Of a DNA stretch of 40,856 nucleotides, positions 17,906 through 25,606 are shown in pieces. Position numbers and translations under genes: made by a program. The notes under the pieces are model-generated. The model made no database searches. It was given only the letters and a program-made list of their open reading frames with translations, and was not told where the DNA came from. Source of the DNA: Clostridiaceae bacterium (lineage in GTDB: Bacteria; Bacillota; Clostridia; Lachnospirales; Lachnospiraceae); the NCBI GenBank assembly GCA_902362865.1, contig CABIYE010000032.1, positions 1-40,856 on the forward strand. Reading direction: 5' to 3'. Positions within the stretch are counted from its first letter, which is position 1. Each line of letters opens with the position of its first letter.

Positions 17906-17934
17906 ATCATACATGATTTGAAAATGAATTCCAA
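17906..17934 (-). promoter_or_regulatory. Likely sigma-A promoter of the ABC-transporter operon
   Basis: On the minus strand TTGGAA (17929-17934), a 17-base spacer and TATGAT (17906-17911). This is the only good match between the gene start and the palindromic element upstream. Confidence 0.55.
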
Positions 17935-17948
17935 TACTTATTTGGAAG

Positions 17949-18128
17949 ATTTTTGTGTATCAGTTCAGCCATAAGTCGGATTGTGGGTGAATCATGCTTG
18001 CATGAACGAACACACGATCCGGCTTATGAGCGGAGCGCCATTTTATGAGCAAAAATAGCTGCATAGCAGCGGAGAAGCATCGTAGATGCGTTTTGCGAAT
18101 GGCGCGGGCTGAACTGCTACATTTTTGT
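17949..18128. mobile_element. MITE-like palindromic element A with flanking 8-bp direct repeats
   Basis: Terminal inverted repeats GTATCAGTTCAGCC (17957-17970) and GGCTGAACTGCTAC (18107-18120) differ at one position and are flanked by the direct repeat ATTTTTGT (17949-17956 and 18121-18128). Inside are nested arms: 17971-17985 with 18011-18026 (paired with several G-U), a small TCATGC/GCATGA arm at their tip, GCGCCATT (18035-18042) with AATGGCGC (18098-18105), GCAAAA with TTTTGC, and two 5-bp hairpins at 18058-18070 and 18077-18089. There is no coding potential. This fits a non-autonomous transposable element or a highly structured RNA. It lies between the Rpn gene and the ABC operon. Confidence 0.6.
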
Positions 18129-18180
18129 ACACCGTTTTTTGTGTATTTTGTATATGGCGTTCTGACATCAACGAAAATTT

Positions 18181-18197
18181 AGCCGCGCATGCGGCTT
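18181..18197 (-). terminator. Small hairpin at the end of the Rpn gene
   Basis: AGCCGC / GCGGCT with a 4-nt loop overlaps the stop codon of the Rpn gene and is followed on the minus strand by an AT-rich stretch (TAAATTTTCG). A weak terminator at best. Confidence 0.3.
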
Positions 18198-19047
18198 ACT
18201 CCCACCGCTCTTCAACATACTTTCTTGCATCTTCTTCCGACAGATTGCACTTTTCCCGAATCTTAATAATTGTATCTTCTTTCGACACTCCAAGCTCCCT
18301 GCAAAATTCTAAAACCGTCTCCAGCTTTCCAGCTAATTCTCCTTCTTTTTTCCCTTCTTCTCTTCCCTTCTGCCTTTCCAGCGCTTTTTCTTCCCATGCC
18401 TGCATATATCTCACACCTACCTCTTCACTGGATTTGATCTCTTCTATACGCCTCTGCATCTCCTTAATCTTCTCACTTTTACAGCGACTGCTCACTTCCT
18501 CGGTTGTATTTTCCATGTAGTGAAGTAACTCTATAAGCTCCGGATCCACTTCTCCATCATTTGTACCGTGCGTATTAAGAAATATCCTTACCGCCTTATC
18601 TCCCAGTGCTATCCCTTCTCTTTCCTTGCACCGCATCTCAAAGGTATACTGATAAAGACCTTCTCCAAACAGATCAAAGGGCATAATCATAATAATAAAA
18701 ACGGTGTTCATCTTATTGAAGTCTGTCTCTCCCGGCTTCAGCAGCTTAGCGTCTATCAGCGCCTGGTACAGCCTGCTGCGCTTAGGAAAGTTTTTCGTGT
18801 CTTCCTTCTGCACCTCAGCATCGTATAACACATCCTCCCGGTCCCACGCCCACACATCCAGCTTTACAAAGCGTTTTAATGGCGATGTTCTCTTCTCCCT
18901 TTCTGTCTGCGGAGGATATTTCAGGGTGATCTCTTTCCCCAGAATAATCTCCAGCATATACTGCACAATCACAGGGTCTTCCATTGCCTCTGCAAAGAGG
19001 AAGCGATCCAGAAGATTCAAATCCTTTAATGATTTTTTTGTTGTCAT
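18196..19047 (-). CDS. Rpn-family recombination-promoting nuclease / PD-(D/E)XK transposase-like protein
   Basis: A 283-aa member of the Rpn/YhgA-like family. The N-terminal PD-(D/E)XK nuclease core reads KRFVKLDVWAWD ... LYDAEVQKED, giving the D...ExQ active site. RSRLYQALIDAKLLKPGE, the MIMPFDLFGEGLYQYTFEMRC block and a charged coiled C-terminal tail (EEKALERQKGREEGKKEGE) are typical. E. coli Rpn proteins promote RecA-independent recombination and act in phage defence; many Lachnospiraceae genomes carry several copies. The ATG at 19045-19047 was chosen because AAAGGAG precedes it directly; an ATG five codons upstream lacks a binding site. Its promoter is a perfect consensus and the leader is long and structured. 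Confidence 0.85.
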   Translation of the reverse strand: MTTKKSLKDLNLLDRFLFAEAMEDPVIVQYMLEIILGKEITLKYPPQTEREKRTSPLKRFVKLDVWAWDREDVLYDAEVQKEDTKNFPKRSRLYQALIDAKLLKPGETDFNKMNTVFIIMIMPFDLFGEGLYQYTFEMRCKEREGIALGDKAVRIFLNTHGTNDGEVDPELIELLHYMENTTEEVSSRCKSEKIKEMQRRIEEIKSSEEVGVRYMQAWEEKALERQKGREEGKKEGELAGKLETVLEFCRELGVSKEDTIIKIREKCNLSEEDARKYVEERWE

Positions 19048-19062
19048 TTCTTCTCCTTTCAT

Positions 19063-19232
19063 TATACGGAAAAATGTTTTCTTTTACAACATTCTCCTTT
19101 TAAAAATGTAAAAAAATAGATACATACGGGAGACACTCCCGGAAATCTGACCGGTTATCCGGCAGATTAGATAAAATCAGATGTCTGAAAGCCAATACCC
19201 GGAATTGATACGAAAAGCTTTCAGATTGATAG
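19063..19232 (-). promoter_or_regulatory. Structured 5' leader of the Rpn nuclease gene
   Basis: About 170 nt between the expected start of transcription and the gene hold three stem-loops: CTGAAAGC (near 19220) with GCTTTCAG (near 19183); a hairpin around 19145-19167 (AATCTGCC and GGTCAGATT flanks); and CGGGAG-TGT-CTCCCG (about 19126-19140). A T7 tract follows a short distance after the last hairpin. It could act as an attenuator. I do not recognise a known riboswitch class. Confidence 0.4.
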
Positions 19233-19237
19233 ACATA

Positions 19238-19266
19238 ATTATATCGCAGATTTTAATTTATGTCAA
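19238..19266 (-). promoter_or_regulatory. Perfect consensus sigma-A promoter for the Rpn nuclease gene
   Basis: On the minus strand TTGACA (19261-19266), exactly 17 bases, TATAAT (19238-19243). Both hexamers are identical to consensus. Confidence 0.85.
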
Positions 19267-19304
19267 ATTTTATTTCGCTGTCGTTTGCTTTCTTATAGAA
19301 TATA

Positions 19305-19400
19305 ATAAGGCTACTTTGTCCTGCTTAGCAGTCCACGTAGCCTCATACCTCCCACCGCGAACTCCACCTCACGACTTCCGTCGTTCGGTGTTCGTTTACA
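19305..19400. other. Structured intergenic segment between prfA and the Rpn gene
   Basis: The stretch between the Rpn promoter and the prfA terminator has no coding potential but several inverted repeats: GGCTAC (19309-19314) with GTAGCC (19337-19342) enclosing CTGC-TTA-GCAG, and then CGAAC (near 19358) with GTTCG (near 19391) enclosing CACC/GGTG and CGAC/GTCG. No clear terminal repeats or target duplication were found. It may be a decayed palindromic repeat or an RNA. Confidence 0.35.
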
Positions 19401-19413
19401 CTCACATGGCAAT

Positions 19414-19462
19414 AAAAAAAGACAGCCTCTTGCAAGCGAGCTTGCATTGGCTGTCTTTTTTT
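19414..19462 (-). terminator. Rho-independent terminator of the rho-prfA gene cluster
   Basis: A7-GACAGCC (19414-19427) pairs with GGCTGTC-T7 (19449-19462) around an inner GCAAG/CTTGC hairpin. On the minus strand it lies 17 bp after the prfA stop and ends in seven Ts. By symmetry it would also stop plus-strand transcription. Confidence 0.9.
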
Positions 19463-19478
19463 GTTGCCGCGTTCGCGG

Positions 19479-20549
19479 CTAGTCGTTCATATTTGCTAGT
19501 TTTGCGGCCTGGTCGGCGGCGATGCAGGCGTCGATGATTTCCTGGAGATCGCCGTTCATGATTTTGTCCAGTTTATATAATGTCAGGCCGATACGGTGAT
19601 CTGTCACACGTCCCTGCGGGAAGTTATAAGTACGGATTTTCTCGGAGCGGTCTCCGGTTCCGATCTGGCTCTTTCTTGCTTCTGCTTCTGCATCGTGGCG
19701 CTTCTGGCATTCTAAATCATACAGCTTTGCGCGGAGCAGAGCGAATGCTTTTTCTTTGTTCTGCAGCTGCGACTTCTCTGTCTGGCTGTAGATAACGATT
19801 CCCGTCGGATAATGTGTCAGACGGACTGCGGAGTCTGTGGTATTGACACACTGTCCGCCGTTTCCTGATGCGCGCATGACATCTATACGGATATCTTTTT
19901 CATCAATCTGGATATCTACGTCTTCCGCTTCCGGCATGACTGCTACTGTTATGGTAGACGTATGGATACGCCCGCCGGATTCTGTCTCCGGGACGCGCTG
20001 TACACGGTGAACGCCGGACTCATATTTCATCACGGAATAAGCGCCTTTTCCATTAATCATAAAGGTTACATTCTTCATTCCGCCGATACCGATTTCCTCA
20101 CATTCTACCAGCTCAATCTTCCAATGTCGGCTCTCTGCATAGTGTACATACATCCGGTAAATCTCCGCCGCAAAGAGCGCCGCCTCATCTCCGCCTGCTC
20201 CGGCGCGGATTTCTACAATAACATTTTTCTCGTCGTTTGGATCTTTCGGCAGAAGCAGGATTTTAAGTTCCTGCTCTAATTCTTCTACCCTTGCCTTGGC
20301 GCTATTCAACTCTTCCTTAGCAAGTTCCCGCATCTCCTCATCAGATTCTTCTTCCAGCATGGCGAGGCTGTCTTCAATCGCCTGCTTGCTTTCCTTATAT
20401 TCTTTATATGCCTCAACAATCGGAGTCAGGTCATTCTGTTCTTTCATAAGCTTGCGAAAACGGTTCTGGTCATTTACCACATCCGGCTCCTGAAGCTCGC
20501 TCATAATCTCCTCATAACGAATGAGCAAATCCTCTAATTTGTCAAACAT
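19479..20549 (-). CDS. prfA: Peptide chain release factor 1
   Basis: A 356-aa class I release factor that reads UAA and UAG stop codons and triggers peptide hydrolysis. The catalytic GGQ lies in [18 protein letters not shown] (~225-242); the tripeptide anticodon region precedes it (~185-190); [15 protein letters not shown] is a conserved block near 110. The residue after GGQ is Cys rather than the common His, a variant I believe occurs in related Clostridia. GGAGG precedes the ATG. It is the last gene of the cluster, and prmC, encoding the methyltransferase that modifies the GGQ glutamine, is directly upstream, now separated by a MITE-like insertion. Confidence 0.96.
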   Translation of the reverse strand: MFDKLEDLLIRYEEIMSELQEPDVVNDQNRFRKLMKEQNDLTPIVEAYKEYKESKQAIEDSLAMLEEESDEEMRELAKEELNSAKARVEELEQELKILLLPKDPNDEKNVIVEIRAGAGGDEAALFAAEIYRMYVHYAESRHWKIELVECEEIGIGGMKNVTFMINGKGAYSVMKYESGVHRVQRVPETESGGRIHTSTITVAVMPEAEDVDIQIDEKDIRIDVMRASGNGGQCVNTTDSAVRLTHYPTGIVIYSQTEKSQLQNKEKAFALLRAKLYDLECQKRHDAEAEARKSQIGTGDRSEKIRTYNFPQGRVTDHRIGLTLYKLDKIMNGDLQEIIDACIAADQAAKLANMND

Positions 20550-20566
20550 CTTCTTTTCCTCCCAAC

Positions 20567-20779
20567 TTACTTCTTGTTACTATTCACAGCACCCCACCAG
20601 CATGCGCACTCGTCGTATCTTCGATACTCCAGTCCCGCTCCTGACGGAGCTAAGACTGCTTATATGGGTGGGGTGACTGCTCCGCAGTCCTGATTTGAAA
20701 TCCAATATATCTTCTTACGTGCAAGCACGACGAATCCATATTGGATTTCAAATCGGCTGTGAATAGTAACTTACTTCTT
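20567..20779. mobile_element. MITE-like element B (195 bp) with 9-bp target-site duplication between prmC and prfA
   Basis: Perfect 15-bp terminal inverted repeats, GTTACTATTCACAGC (20576-20590) and its complement (20756-20770), are flanked by identical 9-bp direct repeats TTACTTCTT (20567-20575 and 20771-20779). Inside are several hairpin arms: CACCCCACC with GGGTGGGGTG, GTATC-TTC-GATAC, GCTCC/GGAGC, GACTGC-TCC-GCAGTC, and a 17-bp arm GATTTGAAATCCAATAT (20692-20708) with its complement (20738-20754) topped by CGTGC-AA-GCACG. No open reading frame. The right duplication overlaps the prmC stop codon. Removing the insert and one duplication restores a 20-25-bp prmC-prfA spacer containing the prfA ribosome binding site. 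Confidence 0.8.
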
Positions 20780-21644
20780 ATTTAATATACCTGCCGCCAA
20801 CTACGCGGTCAAGTCCCGCAAGATCTTTTTTTGCAAATATTTCCACATACCCGGCAGCCTTCATCAACTCTTCAACCGATTCTTTCTGGTCGTATCCGAT
20901 TTCAAATAAAAGCCAGCCTCTATCCGCCAAGTGTTCACGTGCGTCTGCTATTATCCTTCTATAAAAATACAATCCGTCTTCTTTTCCGTCCAATGCAATA
21001 TAAGGATCATGGCAACGTACTTCTGCCTGCAGCCCTTCAATCGCTGCCGTCGGAATATACGGAGGATTAGAAAGAATCATATCATATCTGTCTTTTATAT
21101 GTTCAAATAAATCGCTTTGTACTAATTTTACAGATGACTTATGCATCTGAACATTCTCCTGTGCTTTCACAAGAGCCTCACGGGAAATATCTGCCCCTGT
21201 AAACTGCGTCTGCTTTTTTAAATCCGCTTCTTTTCTCTGGAACCAGAGTTTCTCCAAGCTGATAATAATGCAGCCGGAACCAGTGCACATATCCAGCACA
21301 TGCATCCCCGGCTTCATCTGTCCCAATCCGGCTTCCACTAAAATTTCCGTATCCTGCCTGGGAATCAGTACATGTTCATCCACTTTAAAGGTCAACCCCA
21401 TAAATTCCTGCTCTCCGGTAATATGCTGGAGAGGGATGCGCCTGCTTCTTGCCTCAATACTTGCCCGATACTGCTTCTCCTGTGCATCGGTCAGTTCTTT
21501 TTCCGGATGGGCATAATACACCGCACGGGTTATTCCCGCCGCCCATTCCAGCAGATACCATGCATCCAGACTACAGTCTTCTATTCCCGCTTCCTGAAGA
21601 ATTTTCTGTCCTTCTGCAAGTATATCAGAAATTCTCTTCTTCAT
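20778..21644 (-). CDS. prmC: Peptide chain release factor N5-glutamine methyltransferase
   Basis: A 288-aa SAM-dependent methyltransferase that methylates the glutamine of the release-factor GGQ motif. The N-terminal helical domain (~1-75) is followed by a Rossmann methyltransferase with HVLDMCTGSGCIIISL (SAM-binding) and the diagnostic SNPPYIP active-site motif. RIPLQHITGEQEFMGL and LIPRQDTEILVE are also typical. The start at 21644 is chosen because GGAGG lies four bases before it; it overlaps the end of the DUF1385 gene by 20 bp. Its stop codon now lies in the target duplication of the downstream MITE-like element without changing the protein. Confidence 0.94.
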   Translation of the reverse strand: MKKRISDILAEGQKILQEAGIEDCSLDAWYLLEWAAGITRAVYYAHPEKELTDAQEKQYRASIEARSRRIPLQHITGEQEFMGLTFKVDEHVLIPRQDTEILVEAGLGQMKPGMHVLDMCTGSGCIIISLEKLWFQRKEADLKKQTQFTGADISREALVKAQENVQMHKSSVKLVQSDLFEHIKDRYDMILSNPPYIPTAAIEGLQAEVRCHDPYIALDGKEDGLYFYRRIIADAREHLADRGWLLFEIGYDQKESVEELMKAAGYVEIFAKKDLAGLDRVVGGRYIK

Positions 21645-22554
21645 ATTTCCTCCAGTCAAACACAGCTTCCACCGCCTGAATTGCCACCTCAATCATGGAA
21701 TCATCCGGTTCCTTCGTGGTAAGCTTTTGGATTGCGAGTCCCGGCTTGCTAAGCAGATTGACAAATTTATTCTCACTTCTTCCGGCAAGTTTGAGAACCT
21801 CATAGGAAATCCCTGCAATTACCGGGAGCAGGGCAATACGAATTACCACACGCATAAGAGGCGACTCTGCCCGCACAATAAAAAGCAGGATAATCCCAAT
21901 TGCCAACACAAAGAACAGAAAACTGGTTCCGCAGCGCTTGTGCTGTCTGGAACTCTTTCTTACATTTTCCACAGTAAGCGGCAGCCCATGCTCAATACAG
22001 TTAATACATTTATGTTCTGCCCCGTGATACATAAATGTCCTTTGAATATCCTCCATCCTTGAAATCAGAAGAACATAAATTACAAAAATCCCTATTCTTA
22101 CAAATCCTTCTATAATTGTCCTTATATTATAGGAAGAAATCAATGGCTTCAAAAGGCTTGATAAAAAATACGGCAATATCATAAAAATGCCGATTGCCAA
22201 TACAAAAGAAAACACTACCGTTCCACCCATCAAAAGCTTCTCCTGTTTCTCCTGTTTGGCAGCTTCTGCATCTGTCAATGGTTTCTTACTTCCATTCTCT
22301 TCTTCCTCTTCAAAAAAACTCGCCGAATACATCAAAGTCTTAATACCAAGCACCATAGAATCAATAAAGTTAAACACGCCTCGTATAAAGGGAATCTTTG
22401 TCAGGCTTTTAAAATTACCGACAATGCTATGATAGGTTTCCACGGATACCACAATCTCCCCATCTGATTTTCTGACTGCCACGGCGTAGTCGTCGCCATT
22501 TTTCATCATAATCCCTTCCATCACTGCCTGACCGCCAATATTTGATGATTTCAT
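21625..22554 (-). CDS. DUF1385 family membrane protein (YqhQ-like)
   Basis: A 309-aa protein with the family hallmark NIGGQAVMEGIMMKNGDDYAVAVRK at the N-terminus and about four membrane helices (~105-135, 148-170, 210-232, 240-260). FMYHGAEHKCINCIEHG contains His and Cys residues typical of the family, followed by HKRCGTSFLFFVLAIG. Biochemical function unknown. It usually sits between rpmE and prmC in Clostridia, as here. It lies 69 bp after rpmE and overlaps prmC. Confidence 0.9.
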   Translation of the reverse strand: MKSSNIGGQAVMEGIMMKNGDDYAVAVRKSDGEIVVSVETYHSIVGNFKSLTKIPFIRGVFNFIDSMVLGIKTLMYSASFFEEEEENGSKKPLTDAEAAKQEKQEKLLMGGTVVFSFVLAIGIFMILPYFLSSLLKPLISSYNIRTIIEGFVRIGIFVIYVLLISRMEDIQRTFMYHGAEHKCINCIEHGLPLTVENVRKSSRQHKRCGTSFLFFVLAIGIILLFIVRAESPLMRVVIRIALLPVIAGISYEVLKLAGRSENKFVNLLSKPGLAIQKLTTKEPDDSMIEVAIQAVEAVFDWRKYEEENF

Positions 22555-22623
22555 ATCCTTCTCCTATACCTTAATAACAGAAAGGGTTGAGATTTGTAAA
22601 ACCTCAACCCGTTGCTTTCCATA

Positions 22624-22827
22624 CTATTTGTTAAATCCGTATTTCTTGTTAAATTTATCAACACGGCCACGAGCCTGTGCAGCTTTCTGCTGTCCTGTAT
22701 AGAACGGATGACATTTGGAACAGATTTCCACATGGATGTCTTCGCTTGTAGAACCTGTCACGAATGTGTTGCCACAGTTGCAGGTTACTGTTGCCTGATG
22801 ATAATTTGGATGTATTCCTTCTTTCAT
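22624..22827 (-). CDS. rpmE: 50S ribosomal protein L31
   Basis: A 67-aa L31 of the zinc-binding type: TCNCGNTF and [13 protein letters not shown] supply four cysteines, followed by the basic tail [12 protein letters not shown]. The ATG at 22825-22827 is chosen because AAGAGGTG stands five to six bases upstream; an in-frame GTG three codons earlier overlaps that binding site. A promoter lies between rho and this gene. Confidence 0.96.
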   Translation of the reverse strand: MKEGIHPNYHQATVTCNCGNTFVTGSTSEDIHVEICSKCHPFYTGQQKAAQARGRVDKFNKKYGFNK

Positions 22828-22897
22828 TGTTTTCACCTCTTCTTTATTTACTTGTGCATAGCACTTAATTGAATTTCACTCTCTAAACAGCTCTGTC

Positions 22898-22926
22898 ATT
22901 GTATCACAAAAACCTTCTCTTGTCTA
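22898..22926 (-). promoter_or_regulatory. Likely promoter of rpmE
   Basis: On the minus strand TAGACA (22921-22926, overlapping the rho stop), a 17-base spacer and TACAAT (22898-22903). This would start a transcript covering rpmE, DUF1385, prmC and prfA with a leader of about 65 nt. Confidence 0.6.
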
Positions 22927-24240
22927 GATGAATTTTGTCTTTTTTACTAATTGAACAAGTTCGTTGTTCGTCCTGGTTCTGGAGAACATATTTAAAATGT
23001 TATCTACTGCTTCATCTGCACGCATTCCGTTAAGCGCCCGCCGCATAGAATCTACTGCTTCCTGCTCTTCCTTTGATAAGAGCAGATCCTCTCTTCTGGT
23101 TCCTGATTTTGGAATATCAATAGCCGGGAACATCCTCTTTTCTGATAATTTCCTGTCTAATACCAATTCCATATTACCGGTACCCTTAAATTCTTCATAA
23201 ACGACATCATCCATCTTACTTCCGGTGTCCACAAGCGCAGTCGCAAGTATAGTAAGACTTCCGCCCTCGCGCATATTTCTTGCCGCGCCAAAAAAACGCT
23301 TCGGCATATGAAGGGCTGCCGGGTCAAGACCACCGGACAAAGTTCTTCCTGAAGGCGGAACCGTCAGATTATACGCCCTTGCCAGGCGCGTAATGCTGTC
23401 AAGCAGTATCATAACATCCTTCCCATGCTCTACAAGACGCTTCGCACGTTCGATTACCATCTCAGATACCCTCTTATGATGTTCCGGCAATTCATCAAAA
23501 GTAGAATAAATAACTTCTACATTATTTCCTTCAATCGCTTCCTTGATATCTGTAACTTCCTCCGGACGTTCATCAATCAAAAGAATCAAAAGGTGTACCT
23601 CCGGATTATTTTTACGCACAGATAGAGCCACCTGCTTCAGAAGGGTTGTCTTACCTGCTTTCGGCGGCGATACGATCATCCCCCTCTGTCCTTTACCAAT
23701 AGGGGATAAAAGATCCATAATACGCATAGAAGTACTGCTCTTTCCACATTCAAGAGAAAGTCTCTCATTAGGGAAAATCGGCGTCAGGTCTTCGAAATTC
23801 GGACGTTTCGCCGCAATTCCCGGATGAATGCCGTTAATCCGTGTCAAATATAAGAGCGCACTGAACTTCTCCTGCTGTGTTTTAATCCGGGTGTTTCCCT
23901 CTAAAATATCGCCCGTCTTCAAATTAAAACGTCGAATCTGCGACGGTGATACATACACATCATTCTCTCCCGGCAAATAATTCTCACACCGGATAAATCC
24001 ATAACCATCCGGCAGTACTTCCAGAATACCATTTGCCGTAATTCCACTGTCCAGCTTGTCAATATCATGAAGTTCCTTGTCCCCGGTATTCGCTGAACGC
24101 TCCTTGTCCTTTACATCTTCTTCCAGCATACGCTCTATTAATTCCGCTTTCTTCATAGAAGATATACCCGTAATCTCCCTTGCTTTTGCAAGATCCCGAA
24201 GCGTTGCCAGCGGAAGAGATTCATATTTTTCTCTCATCAT
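22924..24240 (-). CDS. rho: Transcription termination factor Rho
   Basis: A 438-aa hexameric RNA helicase that releases transcripts. The N-terminal Rho_N helical domain (~1-45) is followed by a short charged linker, an RNA-binding cold-shock-like domain (~65-135, with [18 protein letters not shown]) and the RecA-like ATPase domain: Walker [14 protein letters not shown] (~188-200) and Walker [16 protein letters not shown]. The Q-loop region is [17 protein letters not shown]. Divergent from the malic enzyme gene, with its own promoter. Confidence 0.96.
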   Translation of the reverse strand: MMREKYESLPLATLRDLAKAREITGISSMKKAELIERMLEEDVKDKERSANTGDKELHDIDKLDSGITANGILEVLPDGYGFIRCENYLPGENDVYVSPSQIRRFNLKTGDILEGNTRIKTQQEKFSALLYLTRINGIHPGIAAKRPNFEDLTPIFPNERLSLECGKSSTSMRIMDLLSPIGKGQRGMIVSPPKAGKTTLLKQVALSVRKNNPEVHLLILLIDERPEEVTDIKEAIEGNNVEVIYSTFDELPEHHKRVSEMVIERAKRLVEHGKDVMILLDSITRLARAYNLTVPPSGRTLSGGLDPAALHMPKRFFGAARNMREGGSLTILATALVDTGSKMDDVVYEEFKGTGNMELVLDRKLSEKRMFPAIDIPKSGTRREDLLLSKEEQEAVDSMRRALNGMRADEAVDNILNMFSRTRTNNELVQLVKKTKFI

Positions 24241-24322
24241 AAATTAAAATCCTTTCTATTTTTCACCATATCACTATATAGCGGGAATCTCAGTCTGACC
24301 TGACCAATTGAAATATATTTGT

Positions 24323-24350
24323 ATTATACACTATCTTCCAATAATTTCAA
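24323..24350 (-). promoter_or_regulatory. Likely promoter of rho
   Basis: On the minus strand TTGAAA (24345-24350), a 16-base spacer and TATAAT (24323-24328), giving a leader of about 75 nt. Confidence 0.65.
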
Positions 24351-24382
24351 AGCATTTTTTCCTTTCCTTTTTCGAAACTTTG

Positions 24383-24411
24383 TTGAATTGCATCTTTAAG
24401 AATGATATGAT
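24383..24411 (+). promoter_or_regulatory. Likely promoter of the malic enzyme gene
   Basis: TTGAAT (24383-24388), 17 bases, TATGAT (24406-24411); transcription would begin about 40 bp before the ATG. It is divergent from the rho promoter. Confidence 0.6.
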
Positions 24412-24457
24412 TATAAACGATGCGAAGATAGTGAATATAAAGAAAAGGTGAATTACA

Positions 24458-25606
24458 ATGACAACGAATGAAAAAGCTCTTAAAATGCATGAAGAATGGA
24501 ATGGAAAGATAGAAACAACAGCAAAAGCCCGTGTAGCTTCCAGAGAGGATCTGGCGATTGCCTACACTCCCGGTGTTGCTGAGCCATGCAAGGTCATCGC
24601 TCAGGATAAGGAAGCTGCATACAAATATACCATGAAATCCAATACCGTAGCGGTTATCTCTGATGGAAGCGCTGTTCTTGGCCTTGGAAATATCGGCGCT
24701 CTTGCCGCTATGCCGGTTATGGAAGGAAAGGCTGTATTATTTAAGGAATTTGGCGGTGTCAATGCCGTCCCTATCTGTCTGGATACGCAAGATACAGAGG
24801 AAATTATCAAAACGGTGGTTCATATTGCTCCTGCTTTTGGCGGTATTAACCTGGAAGACATCAGTGCTCCTCGTTGTTTCGAGATAGAAGAACGTCTGAA
24901 AAAGCTGCTTGACATCCCTGTTTTCCATGATGACCAGCACGGAACTGCCATCGTCGTATTGGCAGGGATCATGAACGCCATGAAGGTAACCGGAAAAGCC
25001 AAGGAATCTTCGAAGGTCGTAGTAAATGGAGCCGGTTCCGCGGGCGTAGCTATCACAAAGCTTCTCCTCACCTATGGCTTTAAAGATGTCACCATGTGCG
25101 ACATCAACGGAATCCTCAGTAAAGATTCTCCGAATCTGAACTGGATGCAGGAAAAAATGGTGGAAGTCACCAACCTGGAGAATAAATCCGGCACTCTTGC
25201 CGATGCATTGAAGGGTGCAGATATATTTGTCGGCGTATCCGCTCCTAATATTGTAACAAAAGAAATGGTTGCTTCTATGAATAAAGATGCCATTCTTTTT
25301 GCTATGGCGAATCCGGTTCCGGAAATCATGCCGGATCTGGCAAAAGAGGCAGGAGCCAGAGTCGTAGGAACCGGACGGTCCGACTTCCCCAATCAGGTAA
25401 ATAATGTAGTTGCGTTTCCCGGCATTTTCAAAGGCGCTTTAGAAGGGCGTGCCTCTCAGATTACAGAAGAAATGAAGCTTGCCGCCGCTCATGCCATTGC
25501 CGGACTGGTAGCAGAAGAAGATCTGAATGAAAATAATATTCTACCAGAAGCATTCGACCCACGTGTGGCAAAGGTAGTCAGTGAAGCAATTAAGGCACAC
25601 ATCTAA
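24458..25606 (+). CDS. Malic enzyme (oxaloacetate-decarboxylating malate dehydrogenase)
   Basis: Converts malate to pyruvate and CO2 with reduction of NAD(P). The 382-aa length fits the short bacterial form. Malic N-terminal domain ~10-150 with AIAYTPGVAEPCK, VISDGSAVLGLGNIG, and a metal-binding region (EDISAPRCFEIEERL, FHDDQHGTAIV). NAD-binding domain from ~165 with VVNGAGSAGVAITKLLL. Whether NAD or NADP is used cannot be read reliably. AAAGGTG precedes the ATG. The stop overlaps the radical SAM gene start (TAATG), so the genes are coupled. Confidence 0.93.
   Translation: MTTNEKALKMHEEWNGKIETTAKARVASREDLAIAYTPGVAEPCKVIAQDKEAAYKYTMKSNTVAVISDGSAVLGLGNIGALAAMPVMEGKAVLFKEFGGVNAVPICLDTQDTEEIIKTVVHIAPAFGGINLEDISAPRCFEIEERLKKLLDIPVFHDDQHGTAIVVLAGIMNAMKVTGKAKESSKVVVNGAGSAGVAITKLLLTYGFKDVTMCDINGILSKDSPNLNWMQEKMVEVTNLENKSGTLADALKGADIFVGVSAPNIVTKEMVASMNKDAILFAMANPVPEIMPDLAKEAGARVVGTGRSDFPNQVNNVVAFPGIFKGALEGRASQITEEMKLAAAHAIAGLVAEEDLNENNILPEAFDPRVAKVVSEAIKAHI

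Noticed and set aside
17949..20779. CRISPR array, suspected from repeated palindromes
   Set aside because: There are no regularly spaced direct repeats with unique spacers and no cas genes; the structures are individual inverted-repeat elements.
24601..25392. Several minus-strand open frames opposite the malic enzyme gene
   Set aside because: They mirror the codon pattern of a certain gene on the plus strand and lack start signals.
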